A DNA stretch of 64,000 bases from Mesorhizobium sp. (lineage in GTDB: Bacteria; Pseudomonadota; Alphaproteobacteria; Rhizobiales; Rhizobiaceae), in the NCBI GenBank assembly GCA_004020315.1, contig SAQG01000002.1, positions 393,495 through 457,494 of the forward strand. The letters are read 5' to 3'. The translations under genes were made by a program, and so were the position numbers. This document shows, in pieces, positions 8,382-18,692 of this stretch (positions are counted from its first letter, which is position 1; the number at the start of each line of letters is the position of its first letter). The notes under the pieces were generated by a model. It ran no database searches, was not told the origin of the DNA, and saw only the letters and a list, made by a program, of their open reading frames with translations.

Positions 8382-10034
8382 TCAGGCCTCGTCGAGCCAG
8401 ACCTTGCCGTAGTCGCGCTCGAAGGTCGGGTGCATGGCGTAGTTCTTAACGGCAGCCACCGAGTGACTGTAGAGCTTGCGCCAGTAGGGCTGGATGATGA
8501 TTCCGGAATCCTGCAGGATCTGCTCGATGTCCTTCATCATCTCCTTGCGCTTGGCGGCGTCGGCAACAGCGAGCGCGGCGTTGAGCTTGGCATCCCATTC
8601 GGGATTCGACCAGGCGGTTTCGTTCCAGGCTTCTCCGGTGCGGTAGCCGATCGCCAGAACCTGGACGCCGAGCGGCCGCATGTTCCAGTTGGTCATCGAC
8701 AGCGGATACTTCGTCCAGTCGTTCCAGAACGTCGAACCCGGCAGCACCGTGCGCTTCACCTTGATGCCGGCGTCGCGCATCTGCGCGGCGATCGCATCGC
8801 CGGTATTCTTGTGCCAGTCTTCGTCGACCGTGATCAGCTCGTGCTCGAAATCGGCCTGACCGGCTTCCTCCATCAGCGCCTTCGCCTTGGCCGGATCGCG
8901 GGCAATCTTCGGCAGCTCGTAATATTCCGGATGGATCGGGCTGACATGGTGGTTTTCGGCGACAGTACCGGCATTGGCCATGCCAAGCTGCAGCACGACG
9001 GCGTTGTCGACTGCGAGCTGCAGCGCGTTGCGGACCTTCTGATCGTCATAAGGCTTGTTGGCCACATTGGTGCGGCAGACGATGGTCGCTGCGGTGACCA
9101 CCTCGTACTTGACCAGGTCGACACCGTCGAGGATCGACACATAGTCGGCCGACGTCTCGAAATTGGTATGGACCTCTCCCGATTCGAAGGCGCTGACCGT
9201 AGCCGCGGGATCGGTGCCGTAGTCGATGAACTCGATGCCGTCGAGGAAGACCTCGCCGTCCCACCACTTGTTGTCTTCGCGGCGCTTGTAGACGACTTTC
9301 TGGCCGACATCGTAGGAGACGAGCTCGAACGGGCCGGTGCCAATCGGGCAGGCTTTGAAATCGCCGCCCTTTTCGTCGAAGGTCTTGTGGACGATGAGGC
9401 CGGGATAGTCGCACACGTTGGGAATGAGCGCGATATCAGGCGTGCTGAGCTTTAGCTTGACCGTGTGTTCGTCGACCTTGGTGACTGCGCTCTCATCCAG
9501 CTTGTCGTCCTTGACCAGCGAGCCGAGACGACCGGGCATGGAATTGCCTTCGGCTTTCTTGTCGGCCCAACGCTTGAAGTTGAAGATGACGTCATCCGCG
9601 GTGAACGGATCGCCGTTGTTCCAGGTGACGCCCTTGCGCACATGCAGCGTGTATTCGGTGGCGTCGTCGTTGACGTCCCAACTCTCGAGCAGGTAGGGGC
9701 GGAACGTGAATTCGTTTGTGTACTTGACCAACGGCTCGAGTGCCTGGCGCTCGGCATTGGCGATTTCCGACCAGTCGGCCTTGCGCGGATCCTTCGGATC
9801 CTTGATCCACATGGCGACCTTCAATATGCCGCCCTTCTTGCCCTGTACGTCCTGCGCTCTCGCCGGCGTCGGGTCGGCGAGGCCGAGCATACCATAGGCC
9901 ATCGCCGTGGACGCGCCGAAGACGCTGGCCAGAGCCAGAAACTCGCGGCGATCGACACGTCCGGCCCTGGCTTCTTCGGCCATTGCATGGATGTGATCCG
10001 GAACGCGATCGCCATTACTTTTGTAGATTGTCAT
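8382..10034 (-). CDS. ABC transporter substrate-binding protein, family 5 (peptide/nickel type), Tat-exported
   Basis: About 550 residues of the SBP_bac_5 family ([38 protein letters not shown] are the signature segments). The N-terminus contains a twin-arginine motif ([15 protein letters not shown]) followed by a hydrophobic stretch and an Ala-rich cleavage region, indicating folded export by the Tat pathway, which is unusual for this family in enteric bacteria but frequent in alphaproteobacteria. A GTG at 10037 is also in frame; the ATG at 10034 has GGGAG six bases upstream. It is the first gene of the importer operon and captures the substrate in the periplasm. The ligand may be an oligopeptide or a small amine. 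Confidence 0.9.
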   Translation of the reverse strand: MTIYKSNGDRVPDHIHAMAEEARAGRVDRREFLALASVFGASTAMAYGMLGLADPTPARAQDVQGKKGGILKVAMWIKDPKDPRKADWSEIANAERQALEPLVKYTNEFTFRPYLLESWDVNDDATEYTLHVRKGVTWNNGDPFTADDVIFNFKRWADKKAEGNSMPGRLGSLVKDDKLDESAVTKVDEHTVKLKLSTPDIALIPNVCDYPGLIVHKTFDEKGGDFKACPIGTGPFELVSYDVGQKVVYKRREDNKWWDGEVFLDGIEFIDYGTDPAATVSAFESGEVHTNFETSADYVSILDGVDLVKYEVVTAATIVCRTNVANKPYDDQKVRNALQLAVDNAVVLQLGMANAGTVAENHHVSPIHPEYYELPKIARDPAKAKALMEEAGQADFEHELITVDEDWHKNTGDAIAAQMRDAGIKVKRTVLPGSTFWNDWTKYPLSMTNWNMRPLGVQVLAIGYRTGEAWNETAWSNPEWDAKLNAALAVADAAKRKEMMKDIEQILQDSGIIIQPYWRKLYSHSVAAVKNYAMHPTFERDYGKVWLDEA

Positions 10035-10435
10035 CACGAACTCCCATTGTTGGCTTTCTGCCTTTTACCATTCCGCATCCGGGCCATGATGTCAAAAACG
10101 GCACGGATTGGGAACATGCCAAGGAATGTGCAACTTTGGAAGGGAAGCAGTTCGCGTGATAACGACAGTCTTGGCGCAAAATTGCTATTGCCCGGCAGAT
10201 TTCGTTCGAATCTCCGGCATCGATCAAACTGAGACATTCACGACAGCGCCGCACGTCCTGTTGGACGCGCAAAGGACGCCGTAGCACTTTGATTTTGCGC
10301 ACAATCCCTAACCGAAAATCGATCCCGATTTTGGGGGTCATGCGCGGAGCTTTGCGGAGTCCCAGCCGATCCCGGACAGGGTGTCAGAACGGCGACGACT
10401 GTCGGATTACCAGACCTTTTTCGCATCGGCAGGCT
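10035..10435. other. Intergenic region ahead of the peptide-type importer operon
   Basis: About 400 bases between the binding-protein start and the tamB stop, with no convincing gene on either strand. On the minus strand a consensus -35 hexamer TTGACA (10095-10090) lies about 60 bases before the binding-protein ATG, but the matching -10 position is poor, so the promoter is only tentative. No strong hairpin for tamB termination was seen. Confidence 0.4.
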
Positions 10436-13400
10436 TCAGTACTCGCGCTCGTAGAAAACGCCGCCCTTGGCTTCGCCGGCGTCTGTGGCCTCACCGCGCA
10501 ATTTGACGCCGCGCCCCACGTCGAGATCGATCGCCGCCTTGCCCGAACCCGGCTTGTCGCCCTTCTGGATCGTCACATAGGTGCGGTCGTTGAGATATTT
10601 GCCCGCCGAGACCGCGGTGCCGCCCTCCTCGTCGGTGATGACGTCGAGATCGTCGACGCCGATCGCGCTGCGCAGGTTCTGGAGCAGCGAGGTCGAGCCG
10701 CCGACACCGGCCAGTTGCGCGGCGGCTTCGGCAAGCTGAGCGATCTGCAGCGGCGACAGGTTCGACATCGACCGGCCGAAAATCAGTTGCGCCAGAACCT
10801 CGTCTTCCGGCAGCGCCGGCACCGACGAGAAGTTGAATTTCGGATTGGTCGCCTCGCCCGATACCACGATGGTAACGGTGGCGCTGCTCGTCGTCGACGT
10901 CGCCGTGAGGTTGAGATAAGGCACCAGCGAGCCTGAAAAGCCGACTGTGCCTTCGGTGAAGGTCAGCCGCTTGGCGAGGATCGTCAGCCGCCCGCGCTGC
11001 AAGGTGAAAGTGCCGACGGCTTGCGGCGACGATGCCGGGCCGGTCAGCCGCAGCGAACCGCCAAGCTCGGCATCGACACCCCTGCCCTGGATGAAGATCT
11101 GGCTCGGCGCATTGACCGTGACATCGAGGTTGAGACCACCGCCACCGCTGCTGCCGCTCGCCGTCGCCGGGCGCAACGCCTTATCCTGCGCGCGCACGGC
11201 AGCCGGTGCGTTCTTGTGCTTGACGTCGAGCGCCGCAAGCGAGCCCGGCAGCTTCTCGGGAACGGTGATGACGGTCTTGGCCAGGTTGATCGTACCCGAG
11301 ATCACCGGCGCCGACGCGAGCGGCCCCTTGATGGTCAGGTCGCCGCTGAGATTGGCGGTGACCACCCTGCCGTCGGTGTAGCGGCCATCGACGAGCTTGA
11401 CCGACAGGTCGGCCGGAAAACCTTGCCCCGGATTGATGCCGACCGTGCCGCTGGCCGACAGGCTGCCGCGCGTCGACAACGTGCCGGTCAGGCGGTTGAT
11501 CCTGGCGACGCCACCGCCGATCGCCACGTCGGCGGTGATATCGTTGATTGCAAGTCCCGAGCGTGCATCGATCAGACGGGCACCCGAGGTGCGGACCGTG
11601 CCTGTGATCACCGGCGACGTCGCCGGGCCGCGCACCTTCAAATTGACGTCGGCCGTGCCGCTCAACGACAGGCCTTGCGCGGCGAGTGTCCGGGTGAGGA
11701 AGGCGAACGGCACCTTGCCGGAAAAGTCGAGATCAAGGGTGGGCGTGCCTGATGTCGTCATCGTGCCGCCGCCCTTGAGGCCGAGACCGGCGCCGTCGCT
11801 CATGTCGGCGTCGAAGGTCAGTCTGTTGCCCGAATACGTGCCGGAGGACGATATTCCCATGCCGCCGAAACCGGCACCGCGGGTCTGTGACGTCTGGACG
11901 CCTGCGGCGTCGATCTTGAAGGCGACGGCCGGATTGGCCGGCGCGCCGGTCACCTTCACCGTGCCCGAGATCGAGCCGGCGGCATCGAGGCCCGGCGAGA
12001 AACTGTTGGCGAGCGACATCGGCACCCGCGCCAGCGTCGCGTTGAGATTGAGCGCCTCCCCGACCTTGCCCGAAACCGTCGCCGTGCCGCCGCCGAGGTT
12101 GAGCGCGAGCCTGTCCAGGCTGGTCGTGCCGTTGGCGATGGTGATGGTCGAGGCCCGGGCGATCGCCGCCTTGATGCCGCGCATGGTCGCCTCGCCGGAG
12201 GTGAGCTCGACCGTCGTCGTGCCGTTGGTGATCCTGACGCGGCCGGCCGCCCTTGTGGGAATGTCCTTGACGGTGGCGCCGCCGGAAAAGCCGGTCCAAT
12301 CGCCGTCGCGGGTGAGATCGACATCGATGCCGCGAATGACGGTGCCGCCGGAGGTGACGCTGTCGGCACGGTTCTTTCCGGAGATCACCGGTGCCGCGAG
12401 ATAGTTGGCGATCGATGCATCGATGGTGACTGTCTTTGCCAAGACATCGCCGCGTGAAATCGAAGCCGTCGAAGCCTTGATGGTGACCTCAGGCACACTG
12501 CCGGTCTTCGAGAAGACGATCGTGCCGCGCACGTCGCCTTCCGCCTTTTCCAGCGCTAGGGCTGCGAGCGGTCCGATATCAGGCAGGTCGAGCGCCACGG
12601 TGCCATCAGGCACGAAGGCCTCATCAAGCGCCAGGTCGCCTGATATCCGGTTCTTGCCGAGCGACAGCAAAAGCCCGTTGATGGCGCGCTTGCCGTCTGA
12701 CGTCGCCAGCACGGCACTGCCTTGCAGGGGCTGGCCCGCGACATTTCCGGTCAGTTGGACATTGGCCGCCGGGTTGGCGGCATCGGCTTTGCCGGTGGCG
12801 GTGAGCCTCAGCCCGGTGATCTCGCGTTCGGCCACCGAAAACCGGTCGCTGTTGACCGTCAGCGACAGGTCGGGCCCAGTGCTGGAGCCTTGCGCGTTCA
12901 GCGCGAAGGCGATGGCGCCCTTGGCATCCTTCGACAGAAGCGAGATGTCGGCCAGCGCGCCTTTGATGTCGGCGGCGAGTTTGTTGTCGGCAAGGCTGGC
13001 CTGCCCGTCGGCGGTCAGCGCGCCGGAGACCAGCCTGATCGCGTTGGCGGTGACATTGCCATTGGCATCGCGCTTCAGCGCGGCACTGAGCTGCGTCCGC
13101 TCGGCGAGCACGCCGCGCACTGCCGCCGGCAGTGCTGCGGAAGCCGCATCCGCCCTGAGGTTGAGATCGATGGCGCCATCGGCCAGCGAGACCCTTCCAT
13201 TGAAGCCGGTGTTCAGCGCGTCGCCCGTCACCGACCCGCTGTCGATGACGATGGCGTCAGTGGCGAGACTGCCGGCAACTTTAGCGGTGATCTTTCCGGC
13301 GATCAGCGGCGCGATGGTCGGATTGTCCAGGCCGATCTTGTTTGCCGTCACCGTGCCGGAGATCGGCCCTGTTCGGCCCTTCACGTCGAAGGCGTCCGAA

Positions 13401-16400
13401 TGCAATGCCAGGGTGAGCCCCTCGACCTTGGTAAAATTCGTCGCGACCGAAGGCAGGACAGCGGAGATATCGAGCTTAGGCTGCATGCCCTGCCCCGCGA
13501 CCTCCACCGACAGCGCCTGCAGCTCGAGCTTGATCGGGCTTTCGGTGCTGCCAAGCGCCAGCGGCAGGCTCGGGCCGGTCGAAGCGAGGTCGAGCGCAAA
13601 ATCGCTGGCGCCGTTCGGATTGATGGTGCCGGCGGCCTTGCCGGAAATTTTGTTACCGGCAAGCGTCGCGTGGTCGATGGCAATGCCGCCGGCGGACGAG
13701 AAACTGCCTGCCGCATCGACATTGAGCGGACCGAGCCCCGCCTGGCGGGTCTGGCTGGTCTCGGCGCCGGAGAGCTGCGCATCGAAACGTATGTCGGGGG
13801 CTGCCGACGGTCCCGTCACTTGCGCCGTTCCGCCGAGCGTGCCCGCGGCGTCGAGGCCGGGTGAAAAATCATTGGCAAGAGCGGCCGGCAGTTCGGAAAG
13901 CTCTGCCGCGAGGTCGAGCGTCTGGCCGGCGGTGCCGGACACGGTCAAGGATCCACCGCCGACATCGAGCATCAGCGTTTCGATGCTGGCCGTGCCATTG
14001 GCGATGCTCAGGGTCGACGGCTGCGCGATCGCTGCCTTGATGCCGCGAATGGTCGCTTCGCCCGAAGCGATTTCGACACTCGTCGTGCCGTCCGCGATCT
14101 TCACCCTGCCTTCGGCCGTGGCCGGAATGTCCTTGACGGTGGCGCCGCCGGAAAACCCAGTCCAGTCGCCGTCGCGCTTCAAATCGACACCGATGCCGCT
14201 GACGACTGTGGTTCCCGATGTGACCGTATCGGCCTTGACGGTGCCGGAGATCGCCGGTGCCTTGAGATAGTTGGCGACCAGCGCGTTGACGGCGATGGTC
14301 TTCGCTGCCAGATCGCCGCGCGAAATCGAGGCGCTCGTCATATCGATGGCAACGGTGGGCGCGCCACCATCACTCGAGAGGCGAATGCTGCCCTGCACGT
14401 CGCCCGCCGCCGTCTGCCCGGCAAGTGCGGCCAGCGGGCCAATATCGGGCGCTTCGAGTGTCAGCGTGCCGAGCGGCAGCAAGCTGTCGTCGAGAGCGAG
14501 ATCACCGGAGACCTTGTTGTCGGCCAGCGACAGGCTAAGCCCGTTGATGGAACGCTTTCCGTCACGCGTGACCAACGATGCCCTGAGATCGAGCGGCTGG
14601 TCGTCGACGGACCCGGTCAGTGAGACATCGGCGGCGGGGTTGGCGATGTCGGCCTTCCCCGTCGCCGCCAGCTTGATCGTCTTGACCGTATGACCGGACG
14701 CCGTCAGGCTGTCGCTGTCGGCCGAGACCGAGAAATCCGGCGCCGTGCGCGCGCCGCTCGCCGTCAGCGCGAAATCGACGGCCCCGCCGACCGGTACGCC
14801 AACCATCGGCGACAGCACCGAAACGTCGCCGAGCGTGCCCTTGATGTCGGCCTGGATGTCCGTGCCCGTCGCGCTGGCGGTGCCGCTGGCGCTGAGCGAG
14901 CCCGAAGTGAGTTGCAGCGTATTAGCAGCAAAGGAACCTTGCGGATCGCGGGTCGCGGTCGCCGAGAATGTCACGCGCTCGCCGAGAACCGAGCGGATCT
15001 GCGGCGGCAGCGCCGTCGAGACGGCATCGGCATTCATCTTGAGCGTCATCGCCAGATCAGCCAGCGTCACCTTGGCCGTCACGGAGGCATTGAGCGCGGC
15101 ACTGCGCAGCGTGCCTTGATCGACGGCAATCTCGTCCTTGCTGATGGAACCGGCGAGCTCCGCTGTCACCCTGCCGGTCACCAGCGGCGCCAGCGTCGCC
15201 ACGTCGGTATTCAGGCCGCCGGCTGTAAGCTTGATGGTGACCGGTCCGCTGCGGTCCTGGATGTCGAAGCCGTCGGAATGGATTTCAGCCGCCAGATCGT
15301 CCACCCGAGTGCCGCCCGCCACCACCGAAACCAGAGACGCGCCGATGTCGACTATCGGCGCCTTGCCGCCGCCGAACGCGCGGGCCGTGGCGCCGGCAAT
15401 CGCGACAGTCACCGGCTGCGCCGCAGTGCCGAGGCTGAGCACGATCGGTGGGCCCTTGGCGGCGAGCTCCACCGAAAGGTCGCTGGCGCCATTGGTGTCG
15501 ATGATGCCCGCCGCGGTGCCATGCACGGCATCGCTGTCGATGCTGGCGCGCTCGACTTCGACGCCGCCCGTCACGATCGCGGTTCCAGCAAGGTCGAAGC
15601 TGGTCTTGCCGGCAAACAAGGATTTCAGATTGTCGGGCAAGAAGCGCTGGAAGTCGCCGTCGCCCTTGGCCTCGAGATAGTTGCCCTTGTCGGTGAGCTG
15701 GTGGCGACCGGTGAGCTGGGTGACGATCTGGCCGTCGACGACGAAGGTACCGATGCCGCTCCAGTTGGCGACCGGCCCCGTGCCGGTGACGACGATGTTG
15801 ACCGGCGGCGCATCCGGCAATTTGAGCAGATTGGCGATAATGCCGCCGGCCGGCTCCGATGCCTTCAGATCGAGGTCGAGCTTGTTGTCGGCGGGCGCGA
15901 AATGAATGTTGGCGTCGACCTTGCCTTGCTTGCCGTCGTGGCGGGTGATGTTGAGGCTGGTTTCGAGCGCCAATGGCGCCGCGTCGGCTTTGAACGAACC
16001 CTTGGCCGCGAGCTCAGCGATACCGCTGCCGGCCAGCGCCTGCCCGAGCGCGATTTCTGGCAGGTCGATCTGCTTGATGTCGAGCGACACTGGCAGCGTG
16101 GTGGCGCCACCTTGGCTCGGCTGTGTGCCGGCCACCGGCAGCCGCGCCAGCTCGATGCGATCGGCGGCGACGCGGCCGGCGCTGAAGTTTTTCGACAGAA
16201 GCGCCAGCGGCGACCAGTCGACGGCCACCTTGCGCGCCACCAGCCAGGGGCCCTGGCGATCCTCCAGCACGACATGGTCGACAGTCAGCGCGCCGGACCA
16301 GATGCCGTCGATGCCGCTGACCGTGACCTTCCGGTCATCGGTCGACGCCATGGTCGAGATGATGCCGGCGAGATTGTCGCGGCCGCGCTCGGTCTTGGTC

Positions 16401-16486
16401 AGCACGACGAGCGCACCGACCACCGCCGCCACTACGATGAGCAGCGTATAAAGGACAATGCGAAGGACGCGCTTGAACATTGTCAT
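10436..16486 (-). CDS. tamB: Translocation and assembly module subunit TamB
   Basis: A 2016-residue protein with a single N-terminal membrane anchor (IVLYTLLIVVAAVVGALVVL), a very long series of beta-rich repeats (AsmA/TamB type; many copies of a pattern like SGTVKADTVTSGTTVVSGIGV), and a C-terminal DUF490/TamB domain ending in an aromatic residue (GGVFYEREY). TamB bridges inner and outer membranes and works with TamA in outer-membrane protein insertion and probably lipid transport. Its ATG overlaps the tamA stop codon (TGATG), showing translational coupling. Several internal segments are near duplicates, for example the two GFSGGATVKDIP blocks, which point to repeat expansion. The length is larger than E. 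coli TamB (about 1260 residues) but usual for rhizobia. Confidence 0.92.
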   Translation of the reverse strand: MTMFKRVLRIVLYTLLIVVAAVVGALVVLTKTERGRDNLAGIISTMASTDDRKVTVSGIDGIWSGALTVDHVVLEDRQGPWLVARKVAVDWSPLALLSKNFSAGRVAADRIELARLPVAGTQPSQGGATTLPVSLDIKQIDLPEIALGQALAGSGIAELAAKGSFKADAAPLALETSLNITRHDGKQGKVDANIHFAPADNKLDLDLKASEPAGGIIANLLKLPDAPPVNIVVTGTGPVANWSGIGTFVVDGQIVTQLTGRHQLTDKGNYLEAKGDGDFQRFLPDNLKSLFAGKTSFDLAGTAIVTGGVEVERASIDSDAVHGTAAGIIDTNGASDLSVELAAKGPPIVLSLGTAAQPVTVAIAGATARAFGGGKAPIVDIGASLVSVVAGGTRVDDLAAEIHSDGFDIQDRSGPVTIKLTAGGLNTDVATLAPLVTGRVTAELAGSISKDEIAVDQGTLRSAALNASVTAKVTLADLAMTLKMNADAVSTALPPQIRSVLGERVTFSATATRDPQGSFAANTLQLTSGSLSASGTASATGTDIQADIKGTLGDVSVLSPMVGVPVGGAVDFALTASGARTAPDFSVSADSDSLTASGHTVKTIKLAATGKADIANPAADVSLTGSVDDQPLDLRASLVTRDGKRSINGLSLSLADNKVSGDLALDDSLLPLGTLTLEAPDIGPLAALAGQTAAGDVQGSIRLSSDGGAPTVAIDMTSASISRGDLAAKTIAVNALVANYLKAPAISGTVKADTVTSGTTVVSGIGVDLKRDGDWTGFSGGATVKDIPATAEGRVKIADGTTSVEIASGEATIRGIKAAIAQPSTLSIANGTASIETLMLDVGGGSLTVSGTAGQTLDLAAELSELPAALANDFSPGLDAAGTLGGTAQVTGPSAAPDIRFDAQLSGAETSQTRQAGLGPLNVDAAGSFSSAGGIAIDHATLAGNKISGKAAGTINPNGASDFALDLASTGPSLPLALGSTESPIKLELQALSVEVAGQGMQPKLDISAVLPSVATNFTKVEGLTLALHSDAFDVKGRTGPISGTVTANKIGLDNPTIAPLIAGKITAKVAGSLATDAIVIDSGSVTGDALNTGFNGRVSLADGAIDLNLRADAASAALPAAVRGVLAERTQLSAALKRDANGNVTANAIRLVSGALTADGQASLADNKLAADIKGALADISLLSKDAKGAIAFALNAQGSSTGPDLSLTVNSDRFSVAEREITGLRLTATGKADAANPAANVQLTGNVAGQPLQGSAVLATSDGKRAINGLLLSLGKNRISGDLALDEAFVPDGTVALDLPDIGPLAALALEKAEGDVRGTIVFSKTGSVPEVTIKASTASISRGDVLAKTVTIDASIANYLAAPVISGKNRADSVTSGGTVIRGIDVDLTRDGDWTGFSGGATVKDIPTRAAGRVRITNGTTTVELTSGEATMRGIKAAIARASTITIANGTTSLDRLALNLGGGTATVSGKVGEALNLNATLARVPMSLANSFSPGLDAAGSISGTVKVTGAPANPAVAFKIDAAGVQTSQTRGAGFGGMGISSSGTYSGNRLTFDADMSDGAGLGLKGGGTMTTSGTPTLDLDFSGKVPFAFLTRTLAAQGLSLSGTADVNLKVRGPATSPVITGTVRTSGARLIDARSGLAINDITADVAIGGGVARINRLTGTLSTRGSLSASGTVGINPGQGFPADLSVKLVDGRYTDGRVVTANLSGDLTIKGPLASAPVISGTINLAKTVITVPEKLPGSLAALDVKHKNAPAAVRAQDKALRPATASGSSGGGGLNLDVTVNAPSQIFIQGRGVDAELGGSLRLTGPASSPQAVGTFTLQRGRLTILAKRLTFTEGTVGFSGSLVPYLNLTATSTTSSATVTIVVSGEATNPKFNFSSVPALPEDEVLAQLIFGRSMSNLSPLQIAQLAEAAAQLAGVGGSTSLLQNLRSAIGVDDLDVITDEEGGTAVSAGKYLNDRTYVTIQKGDKPGSGKAAIDLDVGRGVKLRGEATDAGEAKGGVFYEREY

Positions 16487-18414
16487 CAGAACGCCTGGCC
16501 GATGCCGGCATAAATGCCGAAACTCGGGTCGCCGGGACCCCGGTTGAGCGGCACCGCCGCATCGATGCGCAGCGGTCCGAACGGCGTAATATAGCGCAAG
16601 CCGACGCCGGCGCCGACCTTCATGCCGGAAAAATCCGGGAATTGATTGGTCGAGACGGTGCCGGCATCGACGAACGGCACGACGCCGATCGTGTCGGTGA
16701 TGGCGATGCGCATCTCGACCGAGGTCTCGAAGAAGGATAACCCGCCGATCGGCTCTCCGTCGACGTCCTTCGGACCGATGCCCTGATAAGCATAACCGCG
16801 CACCGAGCCGCCGCCGCCGGAATAGAAGCGGCGGTCGGCCGGAACATCCTGAAGGCCGGCACCGATGATCGAGCCGATGGCGACACGTTCGGCCAAGACG
16901 AACTTCGAGGCCGCGTCGAGCGACTGATAGGCCGATCCTTCGCCCCTCAGCTTGACGAAGGCCGCACCGTTCAAAATCTCGTAGCTCGGCTCGGCATAGG
17001 CCAGCGCCCTGAATCCCGTCGTCGGGTTCAGCCGGCTGTCGCGGTTGTCGTAGACATATCGCAGCGGAACGCTGGCGATCAGATAGGTGTGCTTGCCGAA
17101 GGAATCGGTGATCTTCGAATAGTCGAGCGCGACTTCCGCGGAAACCGTCTGCTGCTTGTCGAGTTCATAAGACAGCCCGGTGTTGCCCTTGACCGAGAAA
17201 TGGTCGTAGGCGTCGGGATGCTCTAATACGGTATTGACGCCGGCGAAGAATTTCGACGCCGGCCCGACCACGCCCGGCTTTTCGAACATGATGCCGGCGT
17301 TGTAGTTGAGCTCGGTCAGCTCATTGCTGCCGATGCCGCTGATTGCGCCCTCGATGCGCAGCTTTTCGGCACGGCCGAACAGATTGCGGTGACCCCAATA
17401 GCCTTCGAGGCCGAGCCCCTCGGTGTTGGAGAAGGTGCCGCCAAGACCGAAATAGCGCGGCTTGCGTTCGCTCACTTCGACGCCGATCGGGATGTTGCCG
17501 TCGGCGTCGAGACCGTCGGCCTCCTTCAGCGTCACGCTGTTGAAGACCTCCAGCCCGAGCAGCCGGTCGCGCGCTTGGTCGATCTCTTCCGGCGAATATT
17601 GGCGGCCGCGCTTCAGGCCGGTCATGTATTCGGTGAAATCGCGGTCGACCTTTTCGGTGCCTTCGACCGTGGTGTCGCCGTAGCCGGCAACCGGCCCGGC
17701 CGCCACGGTCAGCGTCACGTCGAGCGTCGAGGTGGCGTGGTCGGCAACGATCTCGCGGTTCGTCACCTTGGCCAGCGGCCTGCCTTCCTCTTTGAGCGCC
17801 CGCACGATCGACGCCTCGGCCTTGAGCACGGCACCGGAACCGGCATCGCCGCCGGCGATCAGGCCGAAATCGGCGCCCGCCAGCCCCGCCGCATCGCCCT
17901 CCAGCCTGATGTCGCCAAGCGTGAACTTCGGCCCGGCCGCAATGTTGATCACCACCGGAATCGGCTGCGGACCCGAAAATTCGGCGTCGGGCGGCAAATC
18001 GTCGAGCGGCTTGCCTTCGATGGTGATGGTGACGACACCCTCGTAGCGAGCGTCCGCATAAAGTGCGGCGACAAGCTGATCGCGGTCGCCACGCGCCTTG
18101 GCCAGCAGGCCGAGCGAACCGGAGACCGGACGTTCTTCGTCGTCCTTCAGCGCCGAGGCGTTTTCGAGCTTCTCGGCGAGGTCCTCATCGGCGTCGGGCG
18201 CTTCAATGGTTACCGCGTAGCGCAGCGGATCGACGATGTCGGCGTCTTCATCCTCCGACGATCCCCACAGCTTGATGCCGAAGATCTCGAAAGCGGCCGC
18301 ATTTCCGCTCGCGGCAAGCAGTGCAGTCGAACACAGCAAGGCGAAAAGCAAGGCGAGCGAACACGCGCGCCGTGGCGCGGTTCCTCCCGACATCTGCCTT
18401 TCATACGCGGACAT
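16486..18414 (-). CDS. tamA: Translocation and assembly module outer-membrane subunit TamA (Omp85 family)
   Basis: A 642-residue Omp85-family protein: signal peptide (hydrophobic ACSLALLFALLCSTALLAASG), POTRA domains (GDIRLEGDAAGL and PVAGYGDTTVEGTEKVDRDF regions), then a 16-stranded barrel domain ending in phenylalanine (GIYAGIGQAF), the expected beta-signal. It sits in the outer membrane and partners TamB. It is the promoter-proximal gene of the tamAB pair and is divergent from the alpha-2-macroglobulin gene. An in-frame ATG at 18393 is an alternative start that would shorten the signal peptide's N-region; neither site has a strong Shine-Dalgarno. Confidence 0.92.
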   Translation of the reverse strand: MSAYERQMSGGTAPRRACSLALLFALLCSTALLAASGNAAAFEIFGIKLWGSSEDEDADIVDPLRYAVTIEAPDADEDLAEKLENASALKDDEERPVSGSLGLLAKARGDRDQLVAALYADARYEGVVTITIEGKPLDDLPPDAEFSGPQPIPVVINIAAGPKFTLGDIRLEGDAAGLAGADFGLIAGGDAGSGAVLKAEASIVRALKEEGRPLAKVTNREIVADHATSTLDVTLTVAAGPVAGYGDTTVEGTEKVDRDFTEYMTGLKRGRQYSPEEIDQARDRLLGLEVFNSVTLKEADGLDADGNIPIGVEVSERKPRYFGLGGTFSNTEGLGLEGYWGHRNLFGRAEKLRIEGAISGIGSNELTELNYNAGIMFEKPGVVGPASKFFAGVNTVLEHPDAYDHFSVKGNTGLSYELDKQQTVSAEVALDYSKITDSFGKHTYLIASVPLRYVYDNRDSRLNPTTGFRALAYAEPSYEILNGAAFVKLRGEGSAYQSLDAASKFVLAERVAIGSIIGAGLQDVPADRRFYSGGGGSVRGYAYQGIGPKDVDGEPIGGLSFFETSVEMRIAITDTIGVVPFVDAGTVSTNQFPDFSGMKVGAGVGLRYITPFGPLRIDAAVPLNRGPGDPSFGIYAGIGQAF

Positions 18415-18692
18415 TACGACTCTACCCTAACTCTCAAAGCTAAAATTGGAATGAAGTTCTGAATTGCTCGTAAAGGGGCCACAATCCAATTGTCTGAAAT
18501 GGACAGGGCTTGGAATTCACACCTTCTGCGTCGCCGCAAGAATGCGTGATCCCTGTCCTATGGAGGTACTACCGGGCATCGGCCGGAAAGGAAACCGTTG
18601 GCAGGCGGAACCTGCCGCGTCCTCGTGTTGACAAGCTGGACTGAAGCTTGAACATGTCCGGACGTAACGTAAGCAGTGTCTGGAGGGGTGTT

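Noticed and set aside
10199..10215. tRNA-like T-arm (GTTCGAATC)
   Set aside because: Stem and loop lengths are wrong for a T-arm and no acceptor or anticodon stem is found nearby.
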